Positions 1 through 8,712 are shown, counted from the first letter of the stretch. The stretch is 16,184 nucleotides of DNA from JBDTNQ01 sp039933635 (GCA_039933635.1 JBDTNQ010000104.1:1-16184), one strand, 5' to 3'. Notes: generated by a model from the letters alone, not told the origin. Numbers and translations: made by a program.

Positions 1-4
1 TGGA

Positions 5-28
5 GCCCCGGACCTTCAGGTCCGGGGC
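5..28 (-). terminator. Perfect 10-bp GC-rich hairpin after the operon
   Basis: A perfect inverted repeat (GCCCCGGACC / GGTCCGGGGC) flanks a four-base loop, TGAA on the minus strand. It begins 23 bases after the stop codon of the last gene of the minus-strand operon, where a terminator would be expected. The window ends only four bases after the stem, so a following T-run cannot be checked. The stem also reads CCTGAAGG across the loop, which recalls the GCCTGAA heptamer repeat at the other end of the window. It could therefore be a dispersed palindromic element instead of, or as well as, a terminator. Confidence 0.55.
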
Positions 29-51
29 AACTCCCGCCCGCCGCGCACTGC

Positions 52-1986
52 TCACCGTCCGATCCGCAGGTCCTGCACCTGCTTCCCGCCATCGCTGATC
101 GTCACACGCACGGCAGCACCGGCCAACTCGTTCAGGAAATCCGGATCGAACTGGCTTCCCGGCTCGATGTCCGTGACCGCGGCGACGAGGTAGTCGCCGG
201 CCGGCAGTCCATTGAACATGTAGCGTCCATCCAGGCCAGGCCGGCCTGTGAGAATGCGCCGCGATGCCGGCGTCCAGTAGCGGCGATCCGCCGCGACCAC
301 GATGATCGTGCAGTCAGAGGAGGCCGTGCCGGTCGCGTCCGTGAGGACACCGCTCAATTGCGACAGTTGGTTGGTCAGCGTGATGACGATGCCGGTCACG
401 TCGCGGTCGCCTTCGACCACCAGGGGCACGTCGAGGAGGTCCTGTCCGTTGAGCATGGCTGACTTCATCGGACCACCCCCCGCCCGAATCGAGTACACAC
501 CTGCTGCCACGCCGCCGATCGTGAACTGCCCATCAGCCGACACCACCGCCTGAACCGGTGGACCGAACTGGGCCACCTGCTGCGCGGACGGCGCGGGAAA
601 CAACGAAATCATCGCGCTGCGGCCTGCCGCCGGCGCGTCCGGTGGAAACTCCACGGTGCCGGACACGGAACGAGGCGGTTGCAGCGTCAGGACCACGCGA
701 GGCGGATCCTGGTTCCCATCGACGACCAGGCGCGCGCGCCCCCACAACCGCGATGCGGGATCGATCTGTTGTGGCGGAGATGTTGACTGAACCGTGCCGT
801 TGATGATCTGGAAATTGGGTCCCGGCACGACCTGCGCCACTAGCGTGTACTGGCCGGGCGGTACATTGCGCAAAGAGAAACTGCCATCACTCTGAGGCCG
901 CGCGCCCTGCCCTCCCAGATCAGCCATCGGGTCGTCGCTCACCAAGGACAGCTGCACCATCGCCGGCGGCGCGGGCATCCCAGCCACCAGACCGGTGATG
1001 TTCACCGCGCGATTGAACGTGACCGAGATATCCGCGCCCTGGCGCTCTTCACCAGCGGCCACCGTAATCGCCGATGCCGTGGCGATCGTGCTCGCGCTGG
1101 GGTAATAGGTGCTGAGAAAGCCGGGCAGTGGGCCGGTCGACACGACCGGAGCCGGCACGGCGAAGGTCACTGACGTCGGAGCGCGGCCACCCTGACGTGC
1201 GGCCTCCAACGCCTCGGCGAATGCCCTGGCTTCCGTCAGCGTGTTCTCAGCCATCTGCAGGTCATTCGAACTCGGAACGGCACCCACGACGTAGTCGCCC
1301 GGCATCAGGTTCGTGAGTCGATACATGCCGCGGTCGTCGGTCTGCGCGAAGGCCGAACCTTGCGCACGCTTGAAGCCGTTTGCGTAGGCCAGACGGAAGC
1401 CTCGGACCTGGGCACCCGCGAGCGGCTCACCGTCCTGGCCGTAAACCATGCCGGCAATCACTCCGCCGCGCGCGAGACTCATCGCAATGGTGATCCGCTG
1501 ACCGTCGCTCAGCGGAATCGTCGTCCCTGGGCGGTTGGGTTTCACGGCGCCGTAGGCTGTCGAAACGAATTGGTCCTTCGATGCCGTGAGCGTAAATCGA
1601 CCTGCGGGCAGGGCGTCAAAGACGTAGCGCCCCTGCTCGTCCGACAACACCATCCGGCTCAGGAACATGACGGCCGTGGCGCCCGCGCCGACGGCGGCGG
1701 CACCCGCAGCCGCGCCTCTCGCGGGGCTCGGCACACCACTCTGTCCGGCGAGCATGAGCCGCACGTTCGCGACGGGACGGCCCGTTGCGGCCGATGTGAC
1801 GACGCCGCTGATCGCCGCGGTGCCTACCGGGACCGTGCGCACGCCGCGGCCCTGGATCGTGGCGACATCGCGCGTGGCCGGCGGTGGCGGAGCCTGCGCG
1901 ACACCGACAACCGCTTGCCACACGGCTCCCGTCTCCGCACCGAGTGCCACCAACAGGACGCCGGTGCACAGGGACAGATGTCTCAC
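52..1986 (-). CDS. Secreted protein with five carboxypeptidase-regulatory-like repeats
   Basis: Protein of 644 residues, probably exported and structural or binding. I chose the GTG at 1986 because it gives a signal peptide (Arg-His, then a hydrophobic stretch LSLCTGVLLVALGA, ending near VAQA). The open frame continues upstream to 2172, but that extension is basic, disordered and overlaps the tannase gene. No convincing ribosome-binding site precedes the GTG. Five beta-sandwich units of the CarboxypepD_reg type (transthyretin-like fold) lie near residues 59-137, 175-238, 328-386, 440-503 and 543-604. Each has the typical course: GxV..., a D/G-x-G-x-F/Y strand, then LPAG/MPGD/VPPG and a hydrophobic strand. 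There are no catalytic residues and no TonB plug or barrel. It is last in the operon, 88 bases after the tannase stop. By family, such modules serve as extracellular binding or scaffold domains; a role in substrate capture for the esterases is inference. Confidence 0.8.
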   Translation of the reverse strand: MRHLSLCTGVLLVALGAETGAVWQAVVGVAQAPPPPATRDVATIQGRGVRTVPVGTAAISGVVTSAATGRPVANVRLMLAGQSGVPSPARGAAAGAAAVGAGATAVMFLSRMVLSDEQGRYVFDALPAGRFTLTASKDQFVSTAYGAVKPNRPGTTIPLSDGQRITIAMSLARGGVIAGMVYGQDGEPLAGAQVRGFRLAYANGFKRAQGSAFAQTDDRGMYRLTNLMPGDYVVGAVPSSNDLQMAENTLTEARAFAEALEAARQGGRAPTSVTFAVPAPVVSTGPLPGFLSTYYPSASTIATASAITVAAGEERQGADISVTFNRAVNITGLVAGMPAPPAMVQLSLVSDDPMADLGGQGARPQSDGSFSLRNVPPGQYTLVAQVVPGPNFQIINGTVQSTSPPQQIDPASRLWGRARLVVDGNQDPPRVVLTLQPPRSVSGTVEFPPDAPAAGRSAMISLFPAPSAQQVAQFGPPVQAVVSADGQFTIGGVAAGVYSIRAGGGPMKSAMLNGQDLLDVPLVVEGDRDVTGIVITLTNQLSQLSGVLTDATGTASSDCTIIVVAADRRYWTPASRRILTGRPGLDGRYMFNGLPAGDYLVAAVTDIEPGSQFDPDFLNELAGAAVRVTISDGGKQVQDLRIGR

Positions 1987-2074
1987 GGAATTGCGACTGT
2001 CTGGTGGTTGGACACCGATGGGCCCCAGCGGCCGGCCTGCGTTTCCGTTCCTTACGAGATTCGATCGCCCGGGA

Positions 2075-3625
2075 TCACCGGCGCGGCCCGCCGCCGTCGT
2101 CCGCGCAGGCAAAGCTCGCTGCGGTATCCGTACTGCCCGTGCCTTTATATCGCGCTTTCTGTGGATACGCACACAAAGGTCTGGACCGATCGATCTGTTG
2201 CCCGGCCGTATGTGTGGCCACGATCAATCGAGGCGCCTCGCCTTGTTCCACCCATTTCTCGAGGGTTCCAAGGGCGTCGAACGTATTCGGTCCGACGCCG
2301 CCGTTGCAATGCGCCATGCCAGGTGTTGGAAAGAAGCGGAAGAACGCGGCCGTTTGCGCCCGACCGCCCATGGCCGCCGTCACGCGCTCGTAGTAGTTGA
2401 TGACGTCCTGAGGGGGCACCACCGGATCGGCCAGTCCCGTGTACATCACGAGCTTGCCGCCGCGCGCCTTGAATGCCGAAAGATTCGTCGCCATTGCGCT
2501 GACCGACGGAAGCGCGGCATCGACGAACGCAACGTCGCGATCCCAGTCGAACGACCGCATGTCCCAATTGGGATCGTGAAACGCCCAGTCTTTGAGCAGT
2601 CCTAGCCGCACCGGCTCGCGGGGATTGGTGATGTACGAGCCCCACCCCTGTTCGCTTCCGCGTGCCCACCCCGGAAAGATCTGCGCGCCGGTACGGGGAT
2701 TCTTCGGACCGTCATACACCTTCTTCACCGCGTCAATCTGCTTTGGCGTCAAGCACCCCGGGCCATCATCGCCCTTGCACGCCATCGATGCGGGATCGAA
2801 CCGGCACGCGCGTGGGTCGTCGATGATGCCGTCCCTGATCCCATCCGCCGCGTCACACGCGGCCATGGATGCCGCGGCAATGGCCGGGAGCTTCGAGGTC
2901 GGCAGAATGGTCTGCCCGGCAGCATCGTGCGTAACGAGCCACGACCACAGAAACCCGTAGATCAGGTGGAGACGATTGTTGCCGGGATCGCCGGCCACGA
3001 TGCCGTCGTAGTCCGCCGGATAGCGTTGCGCCTCGCTCAGGGCCTGCTGGCCGCCGGTCGAGCAGCCGCTGAAGTACGAGCGATCGGGCAGCCGTCCCTG
3101 GTGACTGCGCACCACGACCTTGGCGACGTCGGTCATCACGTGAATCGCGCGATGCGACCAGTCCGTGATCTTCTCGGGATGGCCCACACCAAAATCCGTC
3201 TGATCGCCGGTGTGCCCGGTGTCCGTTCCGACCGCGGCATAGCCACGATTGACGGCGGCCACCATCGCCGCATACCCAATGGCGCCGGAAAAGCCGCCGT
3301 TGTACGTACCCAGCAACTTGCCGTTCCAGGCGCCGGCGGGTGGCATCCAGATCTCAATCGCAATGTGCGAGTCGGGCGTCGGCGTCGCGACTGCCTGCAC
3401 GCGACACATCGCAGGAACGTTCATGCCGCCGCGTCCAACGCTCAACGGACCGGAAGGGAGGGCCGTCGCGGCCGTCACCTGCACGTCGGGGATCGTGAGC
3501 GCCGCGAGGCTCTCGCACGATGCCACTGTGGCGGACGTGGCAATCGACCGCGTACCACCTGACACCAGCGTGGCGGCCGCGCACACGCCGGCCGCAATCG
3601 CCCGCCTTCTCCATTGCTCGTTCAT
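2075..3625 (-). CDS. Tannase / feruloyl esterase family hydrolase
   Basis: Exported serine esterase of 516 residues in the tannase/feruloyl esterase family (also the family of bacterial MHETase), which cleaves ester bonds of aromatic acids such as galloyl or feruloyl esters. An N-terminal RRR plus hydrophobic stretch (residues 6-24) is a signal peptide. The nucleophile motif GCSTGG has Ser189 next to Cys188. Asp400 lies in GLADPVVPP, and His439 is followed by Cys440 in GMAHCNGG. This is the full CS-D-HC signature, in which the two Cys form a disulfide joining Ser and His. A calcium-loop-like segment, DAADGIRDGIIDDP, is at 258-271 in the lid. Length is normal for the family. The ATG at 3625 overlaps the stop of the preceding esterase gene by 4 bases, which favours it over the ATG three codons upstream. 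Exact substrate not deducible; tannase, feruloyl esterase and other aryl-ester hydrolase activities are all possible. Confidence 0.93.
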   Translation of the reverse strand: MNEQWRRRAIAAGVCAAATLVSGGTRSIATSATVASCESLAALTIPDVQVTAATALPSGPLSVGRGGMNVPAMCRVQAVATPTPDSHIAIEIWMPPAGAWNGKLLGTYNGGFSGAIGYAAMVAAVNRGYAAVGTDTGHTGDQTDFGVGHPEKITDWSHRAIHVMTDVAKVVVRSHQGRLPDRSYFSGCSTGGQQALSEAQRYPADYDGIVAGDPGNNRLHLIYGFLWSWLVTHDAAGQTILPTSKLPAIAAASMAACDAADGIRDGIIDDPRACRFDPASMACKGDDGPGCLTPKQIDAVKKVYDGPKNPRTGAQIFPGWARGSEQGWGSYITNPREPVRLGLLKDWAFHDPNWDMRSFDWDRDVAFVDAALPSVSAMATNLSAFKARGGKLVMYTGLADPVVPPQDVINYYERVTAAMGGRAQTAAFFRFFPTPGMAHCNGGVGPNTFDALGTLEKWVEQGEAPRLIVATHTAGQQIDRSRPLCAYPQKARYKGTGSTDTAASFACADDGGGPRR

Positions 3626-5712
3626 GATCCACACCTCTGGCGGGCGATCGCCACGTTGGCTGGACTGCTCGCCGCGTTCCCGGGCAACACGCTGCTGGCT
3701 GACACTTCCGTCAAGAGACGCCGCGCATCATCGGCCAACAGGAAACGCTCTCGGACGGCCACGTCAACGGCCTTGCGAACGGTACAGACATACCCGTCCT
3801 GGGTGCCGTAGCGTTCTTCCACCGAGGGCCGCGGGTCCTTCGTGGCCTCGCGATCGGCCCTCGTCTTCGCGAACGGCACGTAACCACCGGTGTAGCCGCA
3901 ACCCTGCCCCGCCAGGACTCCGGCTCGAATCGCATTCCAGCCCAGGTAGGTCCCGAGCGGCGCCTGATAGAGCACGGACGCGACGCCAACCGTTTCGTTG
4001 CCGTCAGCATTCACACGCGGCACGTACGTCGGCAGCACACCAACCACGCGCGGAGGCATGCGCGTGATCACGCCGGAGAGATCGGGTCTGTGGAATGACG
4101 ACCCGAAGTCGTACCGCAGCACCGGATTGAGGATGTTCTCGTTGAAGGACAGCCCCGGGATGGCCGGCAACCCCATCGCCGCGCGTGTGGCGGGCACGAG
4201 ATCGCCGTTGGCGAGTGTCGGATAACGACTGGCCGGCGGAGGCGTGCCGCTCGTCACCCACTCGACGAGCGCGCGCGTCAGCGCGCGCGTCGTGTCGGCT
4301 TCTGGGTTCGGATTGTCGGCCAACGAGCATCGCGCTGCCGGATTCGGAGCAGCCTCGATACGAAATCCGCCTCGCCCGCCTCCGTGCGTCGTGCCCGGAT
4401 AGTAGTAGCGGCGCACGTTCTCCGGTAGCGGGATGTCGGCTTTCGCATCGGTGCCGATGAGATCTGGCGACATGCGCAGTCCCCAAAACTCTGACGATCC
4501 AAAGGCCTCAATGACTTTCGGACATGTCTTCGTTGCGGTGCACCGGTCGAGCAAGCTTGCGCGCGGGAGCCCACGGACGCGATCCGCATACGCCCCCCAC
4601 CAGACCACCCCGTCGCTCCCGACTTCGTACAAGCTCGCCGCGCCACCCGGCAGGGCAAAGCGATGGTTGAGGGGCGTCTGTCGCGCCGCAATCCGCGGAA
4701 AGACGCCATCCCACACGATGCGGTTCGCTTCGTCCTGATTGAAACCGAGGTGCACGAAGCTCCGGATGAAGTTGCCCGACTGCGAATCGCCGATGCTCAC
4801 GGCCTTGTCGATCGCGCCGGCAACCGGATTCGGGGTACCCGATCGATCACGCTGCGCGTAGCGGAAAAACGAGACGATGTCGCGCGTGGCCGCCAGGCCC
4901 AGACCGAGCACGAGCGGATCCTTGGCCGTGTACGTCAGCTCGTAGATGCGATCCGCGCGAAATCCATCGCGGACGCAGATCTTCGTCGGGTCGGGCGTGC
5001 CAGGAAACGGCGTCGCCGCGCAATCCGCGAATGCCCACGCGGCGCGAGGCACCGTCGTCACGACCCCGCTGATGCCACGCGGCGTCTCCGATGCGTGCAT
5101 GGTGAGGGCGGCGCCTCGTTCGTTCAGATCGACGGGCGGGTACTGCTCCGGCGTGTTGCCCATCGAGCTCAACCGGATGGGCATCGTGAGCGTACCGGCC
5201 GGCACGTCGATGAAGCGCGCAATCATCGGTCCAGTCAGGGGCGCGCCGTTCTTTCCCTTGGCGACGGGCACGACGATGGTCTGGTTGGCGGGCGTGGACG
5301 CCACGTCGCCTTGCCACCCGCTGATGAGCGAGATGTACCCGTCAGCGCCGATCGTCACCTGCCCGTTGCCGCGGTTGACGACCTGATACAGGAGAACCCG
5401 CGCGGCTTTCGTCATGTCGAGCGGCTTGGCGAGCGCGAATGTCGCGACGTACTCGACGAGTCCGCGAGCATTGCGCGGGGCTAGTGTGAGGTCCTGAATG
5501 ATTCGATTGTGCGGATCGTTCGGATCGACTTCGCCGTGGATCCGGCCTCGAATGATCTCGAAAGGGCCGACGGAGCCGACCACCTGGCCGTTGTTCGCCG
5601 GTTCGCGAGACAGGATTTCGAGGCGAATCACGTCGGCCCGCGCCGGCGCCGGTCGCAGCACCGCCAGCGCGGTCAGCAGCGCGAAGGAAATAGCTGATGC
5701 CTGTCGTCTCAT
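3622..5712 (-). CDS. Large exported alpha/beta hydrolase (Abhydrolase_10-type)
   Basis: Protein of 696 residues with a signal peptide (MRRQ, hydrophobic 6-20, APARA cleavage region near 23-26). It resembles the 'alpha/beta hydrolase domain-containing protein' family (PF20091 type), putative esterases of unknown substrate. The nucleophile elbow GDSQSG places the likely Ser at 310, and THGGG (His443) follows YYYPG, fitting the catalytic His. An acid residue is probably in the 405-425 region but I cannot assign it. The N-terminal ~250 residues form a beta-rich region typical of the family, and several Cys (231, 246, 391, 397) could make disulfides. It overlaps both neighbours by ATGA, so it is probably made together with the AtuA C-terminal protein and the tannase. 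Two dissimilar esterases side by side suggest stepwise or complementary cleavage of one complex ester substrate (inference). Confidence 0.88.
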   Translation of the reverse strand: MRRQASAISFALLTALAVLRPAPARADVIRLEILSREPANNGQVVGSVGPFEIIRGRIHGEVDPNDPHNRIIQDLTLAPRNARGLVEYVATFALAKPLDMTKAARVLLYQVVNRGNGQVTIGADGYISLISGWQGDVASTPANQTIVVPVAKGKNGAPLTGPMIARFIDVPAGTLTMPIRLSSMGNTPEQYPPVDLNERGAALTMHASETPRGISGVVTTVPRAAWAFADCAATPFPGTPDPTKICVRDGFRADRIYELTYTAKDPLVLGLGLAATRDIVSFFRYAQRDRSGTPNPVAGAIDKAVSIGDSQSGNFIRSFVHLGFNQDEANRIVWDGVFPRIAARQTPLNHRFALPGGAASLYEVGSDGVVWWGAYADRVRGLPRASLLDRCTATKTCPKVIEAFGSSEFWGLRMSPDLIGTDAKADIPLPENVRRYYYPGTTHGGGRGGFRIEAAPNPAARCSLADNPNPEADTTRALTRALVEWVTSGTPPPASRYPTLANGDLVPATRAAMGLPAIPGLSFNENILNPVLRYDFGSSFHRPDLSGVITRMPPRVVGVLPTYVPRVNADGNETVGVASVLYQAPLGTYLGWNAIRAGVLAGQGCGYTGGYVPFAKTRADREATKDPRPSVEERYGTQDGYVCTVRKAVDVAVRERFLLADDARRLLTEVSASSVLPGNAASSPANVAIARQRCGS

Positions 5713-6041
5713 GGGTCCTGTCTCTCTCCGGTGATGCTGTCCCCGATCTCCATGCCCATCAGGGCTGAACTCAGCGACTTGCCGTGTGCGTCGAGCGCCA
5801 CCGACCGCGTGACGCCACCGCCAAGCGCCCGCGTCATCACGAAGTTCAACGCCCCGAGCTGCGGCAGTTCGTACCGCACCACATCGCCCTCGACGATGCC
5901 GGCGAAGAAGGCGCAGACGCGCGCGGCGGTCACGTCCCGCACGAGGCGCGGATAGTCTCTCGGATCGCGGGCGATCACGGAGATGTTGCAGGTATCACCC
6001 TTGTCGCCGGTCCGGCCGTGGGCGATTTCGCGCAGCATCAT
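5709..6041 (-). CDS. Small AtuA C-terminal-type (ferredoxin-fold) protein
   Basis: Cytoplasmic protein of 110 residues matching the C-terminal domain found in many AtuA-family proteins, here as its own gene. Typical features are the opening LREIAHGRTGDKGDTCNISV, then the segments FFAGIVEG, YELPQLGALNFV and ALGGGVTRS, and an ALDAHGKSLS end. The first ATG (6041) overlaps the TGA of the AtuA gene as ATGA. A second ATG follows directly at 6038, and either could be used. The open frame extends upstream to 6323, but that part is Arg-rich shadow sequence lying inside the AtuA gene. The protein probably forms a complex with the AtuA protein, since the two are fused in relatives. Biochemical function is unknown; the family name comes from acyclic terpene catabolism in pseudomonads. 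Confidence 0.88.
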   Translation of the reverse strand: MMLREIAHGRTGDKGDTCNISVIARDPRDYPRLVRDVTAARVCAFFAGIVEGDVVRYELPQLGALNFVMTRALGGGVTRSVALDAHGKSLSSALMGMEIGDSITGERQDP

Positions 6042-7411
6042 GGAATGGCCTCGTAGTCGACGCGCCAGGATACGTCGCCGCGAGGCACGAGCGTGGACCG
6101 CATCGCCAGCACCTGGCGCACCGTGGCGGTCGCCCCGCCACCGCCGGCGGGTCCGTTCGTATAGAGCGCCTCGACTTCGCGCGCCACGCGCCAGGCGTCC
6201 GCCTCGGACGGCGTGCGAGCGGCAACACGCAGGCGCACCTCGTACGGGTCGCTCGACGATGTCGAGCGCGCGGCGCCATGCAATGCGTCGATGCCGATGA
6301 GGTCGTAGCGGATGTCTGAACACGACACGCCGATCAGTTCGAGACGCTTTGCCACCACGTTCGCGGCAAGGCGCGCCCGCGCAACCGCACCGGGCCCCGC
6401 GTACGAGATCTGGCCTTCACCGATCCACCCGTCGAACTGGCCGACGGATACCTTCAACGTCGCCGGCCGCGCGCGGCCCGACGCGCCGCTCACGCGCACC
6501 CGATCGGCTCCCATCGTCGTCATCGAAACCTGACTGAAATCGGCCGACACGTCGGGTGTCAGATACGCGGCGGGGTCGTGGACTTCGTACAACAACTGTT
6601 CCGTGCAGGTGGCGGTGGTGACCAGACCGCCCGAGCCGGATACCTTCGTGATCACGACGCCGCCATCCGGTGAGATCTCGGCAATCGGAAATCCCAGGCG
6701 TTCGAGACCCGGCACATCTTTGACGCCCGGGTCGGCAAAGTAGCCGCCCGTGACCTGTCCCGCGCACTCGAGCAGATGTCCCGCCGACGTGGCAATACCA
6801 AGCCGGCGCCAGTCGTCCAGGGTCCAGCCGTACGTCGCGACAATCGGCGCGACGAAGAGCGAGGGATCCGCAACCCGGCCGGTGATGACCACGTCGACGC
6901 CATGCAACAGGGCCTCGACGATCGGTTCGGCGCCGAGATACACGTTTGCCGAGACGATCGATCCGGGCACGAACATCTCGCCGGTCTCGAGCGATCGATA
7001 CTCGCCCCCCGTCATCATCGCCAGCACATCGTCGCCCGTGACGATCGCGATGGTCAGGTTCGTGAGCCCGGCCTGAACGCCGACATCGCGCACGCACGCG
7101 GCCGCCGCGTGCGGGTTGGCCGCGCCCATGTTGGTGATGATGGTCACGCCGCGCGCGTGGCAGCCGGCGAGCACGGCCTCCATCCGCTCACGCAGGCGCG
7201 GATCGAATCCGGCGTTCGGATCGCGCGCCTTCGCCTGCTGCGCGATCGCGATCGTGCGCTCGGCCAGGCACTCGAACACGAGGTAATCGAGGTCCCCCTG
7301 CTCGACCAGCTCGACCGCCGGCTCGATGCGATCCCCGGAGTAGCCGGCGCCGCAGCCGATGCGCAGCGGGCGGTCGGTCGTGGGCACGCGGCGGGCCGCG
7401 GCTCGACTCAC
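6038..7411 (-). CDS. AtuA-family (DUF1446) catabolic protein
   Basis: Soluble protein of 457 residues, with no signal peptide, covering the AtuA/DUF1446 domain (roughly residues 15-450). Recognisable segments are IGCGAGYSGDR (18-28), LDYLVFECLAERT (41-53), ITNMGAANPHAAA (92-104), VVITGRVADPSLF and a Gly-rich SGSGGLVT. The founding member belongs to the citronellol/geraniol (acyclic terpene utilisation) cluster of Pseudomonas, but its reaction is not established. I use the GTG at 7411, which overlaps the transporter stop as GTGA; the frame is open to an ATG at 7474, inside the transporter gene. Neither the biotin-dependent carboxylase nor the acyl-CoA dehydrogenase genes of a true atu cluster are present. 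Terpene catabolism is therefore unlikely here, and processing of an imported acid is the more economical inference. Confidence 0.88.
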   Translation of the reverse strand: MSRAAARRVPTTDRPLRIGCGAGYSGDRIEPAVELVEQGDLDYLVFECLAERTIAIAQQAKARDPNAGFDPRLRERMEAVLAGCHARGVTIITNMGAANPHAAAACVRDVGVQAGLTNLTIAIVTGDDVLAMMTGGEYRSLETGEMFVPGSIVSANVYLGAEPIVEALLHGVDVVITGRVADPSLFVAPIVATYGWTLDDWRRLGIATSAGHLLECAGQVTGGYFADPGVKDVPGLERLGFPIAEISPDGGVVITKVSGSGGLVTTATCTEQLLYEVHDPAAYLTPDVSADFSQVSMTTMGADRVRVSGASGRARPATLKVSVGQFDGWIGEGQISYAGPGAVARARLAANVVAKRLELIGVSCSDIRYDLIGIDALHGAARSTSSSDPYEVRLRVAARTPSEADAWRVAREVEALYTNGPAGGGGATATVRQVLAMRSTLVPRGDVSWRVDYEAIP

Positions 7412-8712
7412 AGCGCAAACACTCCAAAGAGGACCGCGGCAATCGTCATGACGATCGTCGCCGCGAACAGCCACGGCCCGGTGAAGCGCTGGTGCTCACC
7501 GAGTTCGATGCCCGTGAGCCCCACGACCAGAAACGTGGCGGGCGTGAGCGGACTGACCGGGAATCCGGTCGTCATCTGTCCCAGGAGTGCGGCCTGTGCC
7601 ACGTGCGCGGGCGGGACGCCGAACGTCCCCGCCACCTCCGCGACCACTGGCAACACACCGAGATAGAACGAATCCGGATCGAAGAGCAGGCTCAGCGGCA
7701 TGGACACGAGCGCCAGCCCAAACGGGATGTGCTGGGCCATCCCGGGCGGCACGAAGGCCACGGCATGGGTGGCCATCGCGGACAACATGCCCGTCCCTTT
7801 CATGATGCCCGTGAACGCGCCCGCCGCCAGCAGAATGCCGGCCATCATCAACGCGGCACGCGCGTGCGCGTCGATCCGGTCGCGTTGTACCGAAGGGTCC
7901 GGGTAGTTGATCATCAGCACGGCCGCGGTCCCGATCATGAACATCACGCCAGGATCGACGATGCCCCAGATCATCACCGTGAGAATGACGATGGTGACGA
8001 GGCCGTTCATCCAGAGCCGTCCAGGCCGTCGCAGCCGCTTCTGCTCGTCTGTCAGCACGCGGCCGCCACCTGGCTGCGCGTCCACGTCGAGACCGCGCGC
8101 GCGAGCGTTGCGCTCGGCCTGATGCCCGAACCGCCATGCCACCGCGAACACGAAGACCAATCCGACAATCTGCACCGGAATCAACGGCCTGAACAGATCG
8201 GACACCGGAATGTGCAGGCCGGCGGACGCGCGGACCATCGGTCCCGTCCAGGGAAGGAAGTTCACGCCCGCGGCCAGCGACACGACGCAAGCCAGTACGC
8301 GGCGGTCGATTCGGAGACGATCGTACAACGGCAACATCGCCGGCACCGCGATGAGAAACGTCACCGCGCCGGAGCCATCGAGATGGATCAACAGCGCCAG
8401 CAGCGCCGACCCCATCACCACGCGCGTGGGCCGGGCGCCAACGATGCGCAGGATGCCGTCGATGACGGGATCGAGGGTGCCCGCATCGCTGATGATGCCG
8501 AAGTAGAGGATCGCGAACACGAACATCGTCGCAACCGGCGCAATCTGTTGCAGTCCTGCCACGATGAACTTGGCGGTCTCCAGGCCAAAGCCGCCGATCA
8601 GGGCGCTCGCGGTGGGAACGACGATCAGCGCAACGAGTGGCGACATCCACCGGCCGACGATCAGCACCAGCAGCGCGATGACGGTGAGCAGTCCGAGGAG
8701 AGCCGGCGACAT
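7408..8712 (-). CDS. CitMHS-type carboxylate transporter
   Basis: Polytopic inner-membrane protein of 434 residues resembling the CitMHS family (metal-citrate:proton symporters such as CitM/CitH). About 11-12 hydrophobic segments are visible, starting with LLGLLTVIALLVLIVG. Family-like conserved loops include LIHLDGSGAVTFLI (108-121), NFLPWTGPMVRASA (151-164), a hydrophilic central loop (about 195-232) and TGFPVSPLTPATFL (382-395), followed by GLTGIELGEHQR. The ATG at 8712 gives the normal family length. Eighty-five further open codons upstream encode Gly/Asp/Arg-rich minisatellite translation and should be excluded. It is first in the operon, so import of an organic acid appears to be the leading function. 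The substrate may be citrate-like or another di/tricarboxylate, possibly released by the downstream esterases (inference). Confidence 0.9.
   Translation of the reverse strand: MSPALLGLLTVIALLVLIVGRWMSPLVALIVVPTASALIGGFGLETAKFIVAGLQQIAPVATMFVFAILYFGIISDAGTLDPVIDGILRIVGARPTRVVMGSALLALLIHLDGSGAVTFLIAVPAMLPLYDRLRIDRRVLACVVSLAAGVNFLPWTGPMVRASAGLHIPVSDLFRPLIPVQIVGLVFVFAVAWRFGHQAERNARARGLDVDAQPGGGRVLTDEQKRLRRPGRLWMNGLVTIVILTVMIWGIVDPGVMFMIGTAAVLMINYPDPSVQRDRIDAHARAALMMAGILLAAGAFTGIMKGTGMLSAMATHAVAFVPPGMAQHIPFGLALVSMPLSLLFDPDSFYLGVLPVVAEVAGTFGVPPAHVAQAALLGQMTTGFPVSPLTPATFLVVGLTGIELGEHQRFTGPWLFAATIVMTIAAVLFGVFAL

Noticed and set aside
1987..2172. N-terminal extension of the beta-repeat protein
   Set aside because: Basic, disordered, overlaps the tannase gene and would bury the signal peptide.
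1360..2605. Overlapping plus-strand frames of 312-346 codons
   Set aside because: Antisense to the beta-repeat and tannase genes, Arg/His/Pro-rich, no recognisable motif.
3249..4067. Plus-strand frame spanning the tannase/hydrolase junction
   Set aside because: Antisense to two well-supported esterase genes and without any domain signature.
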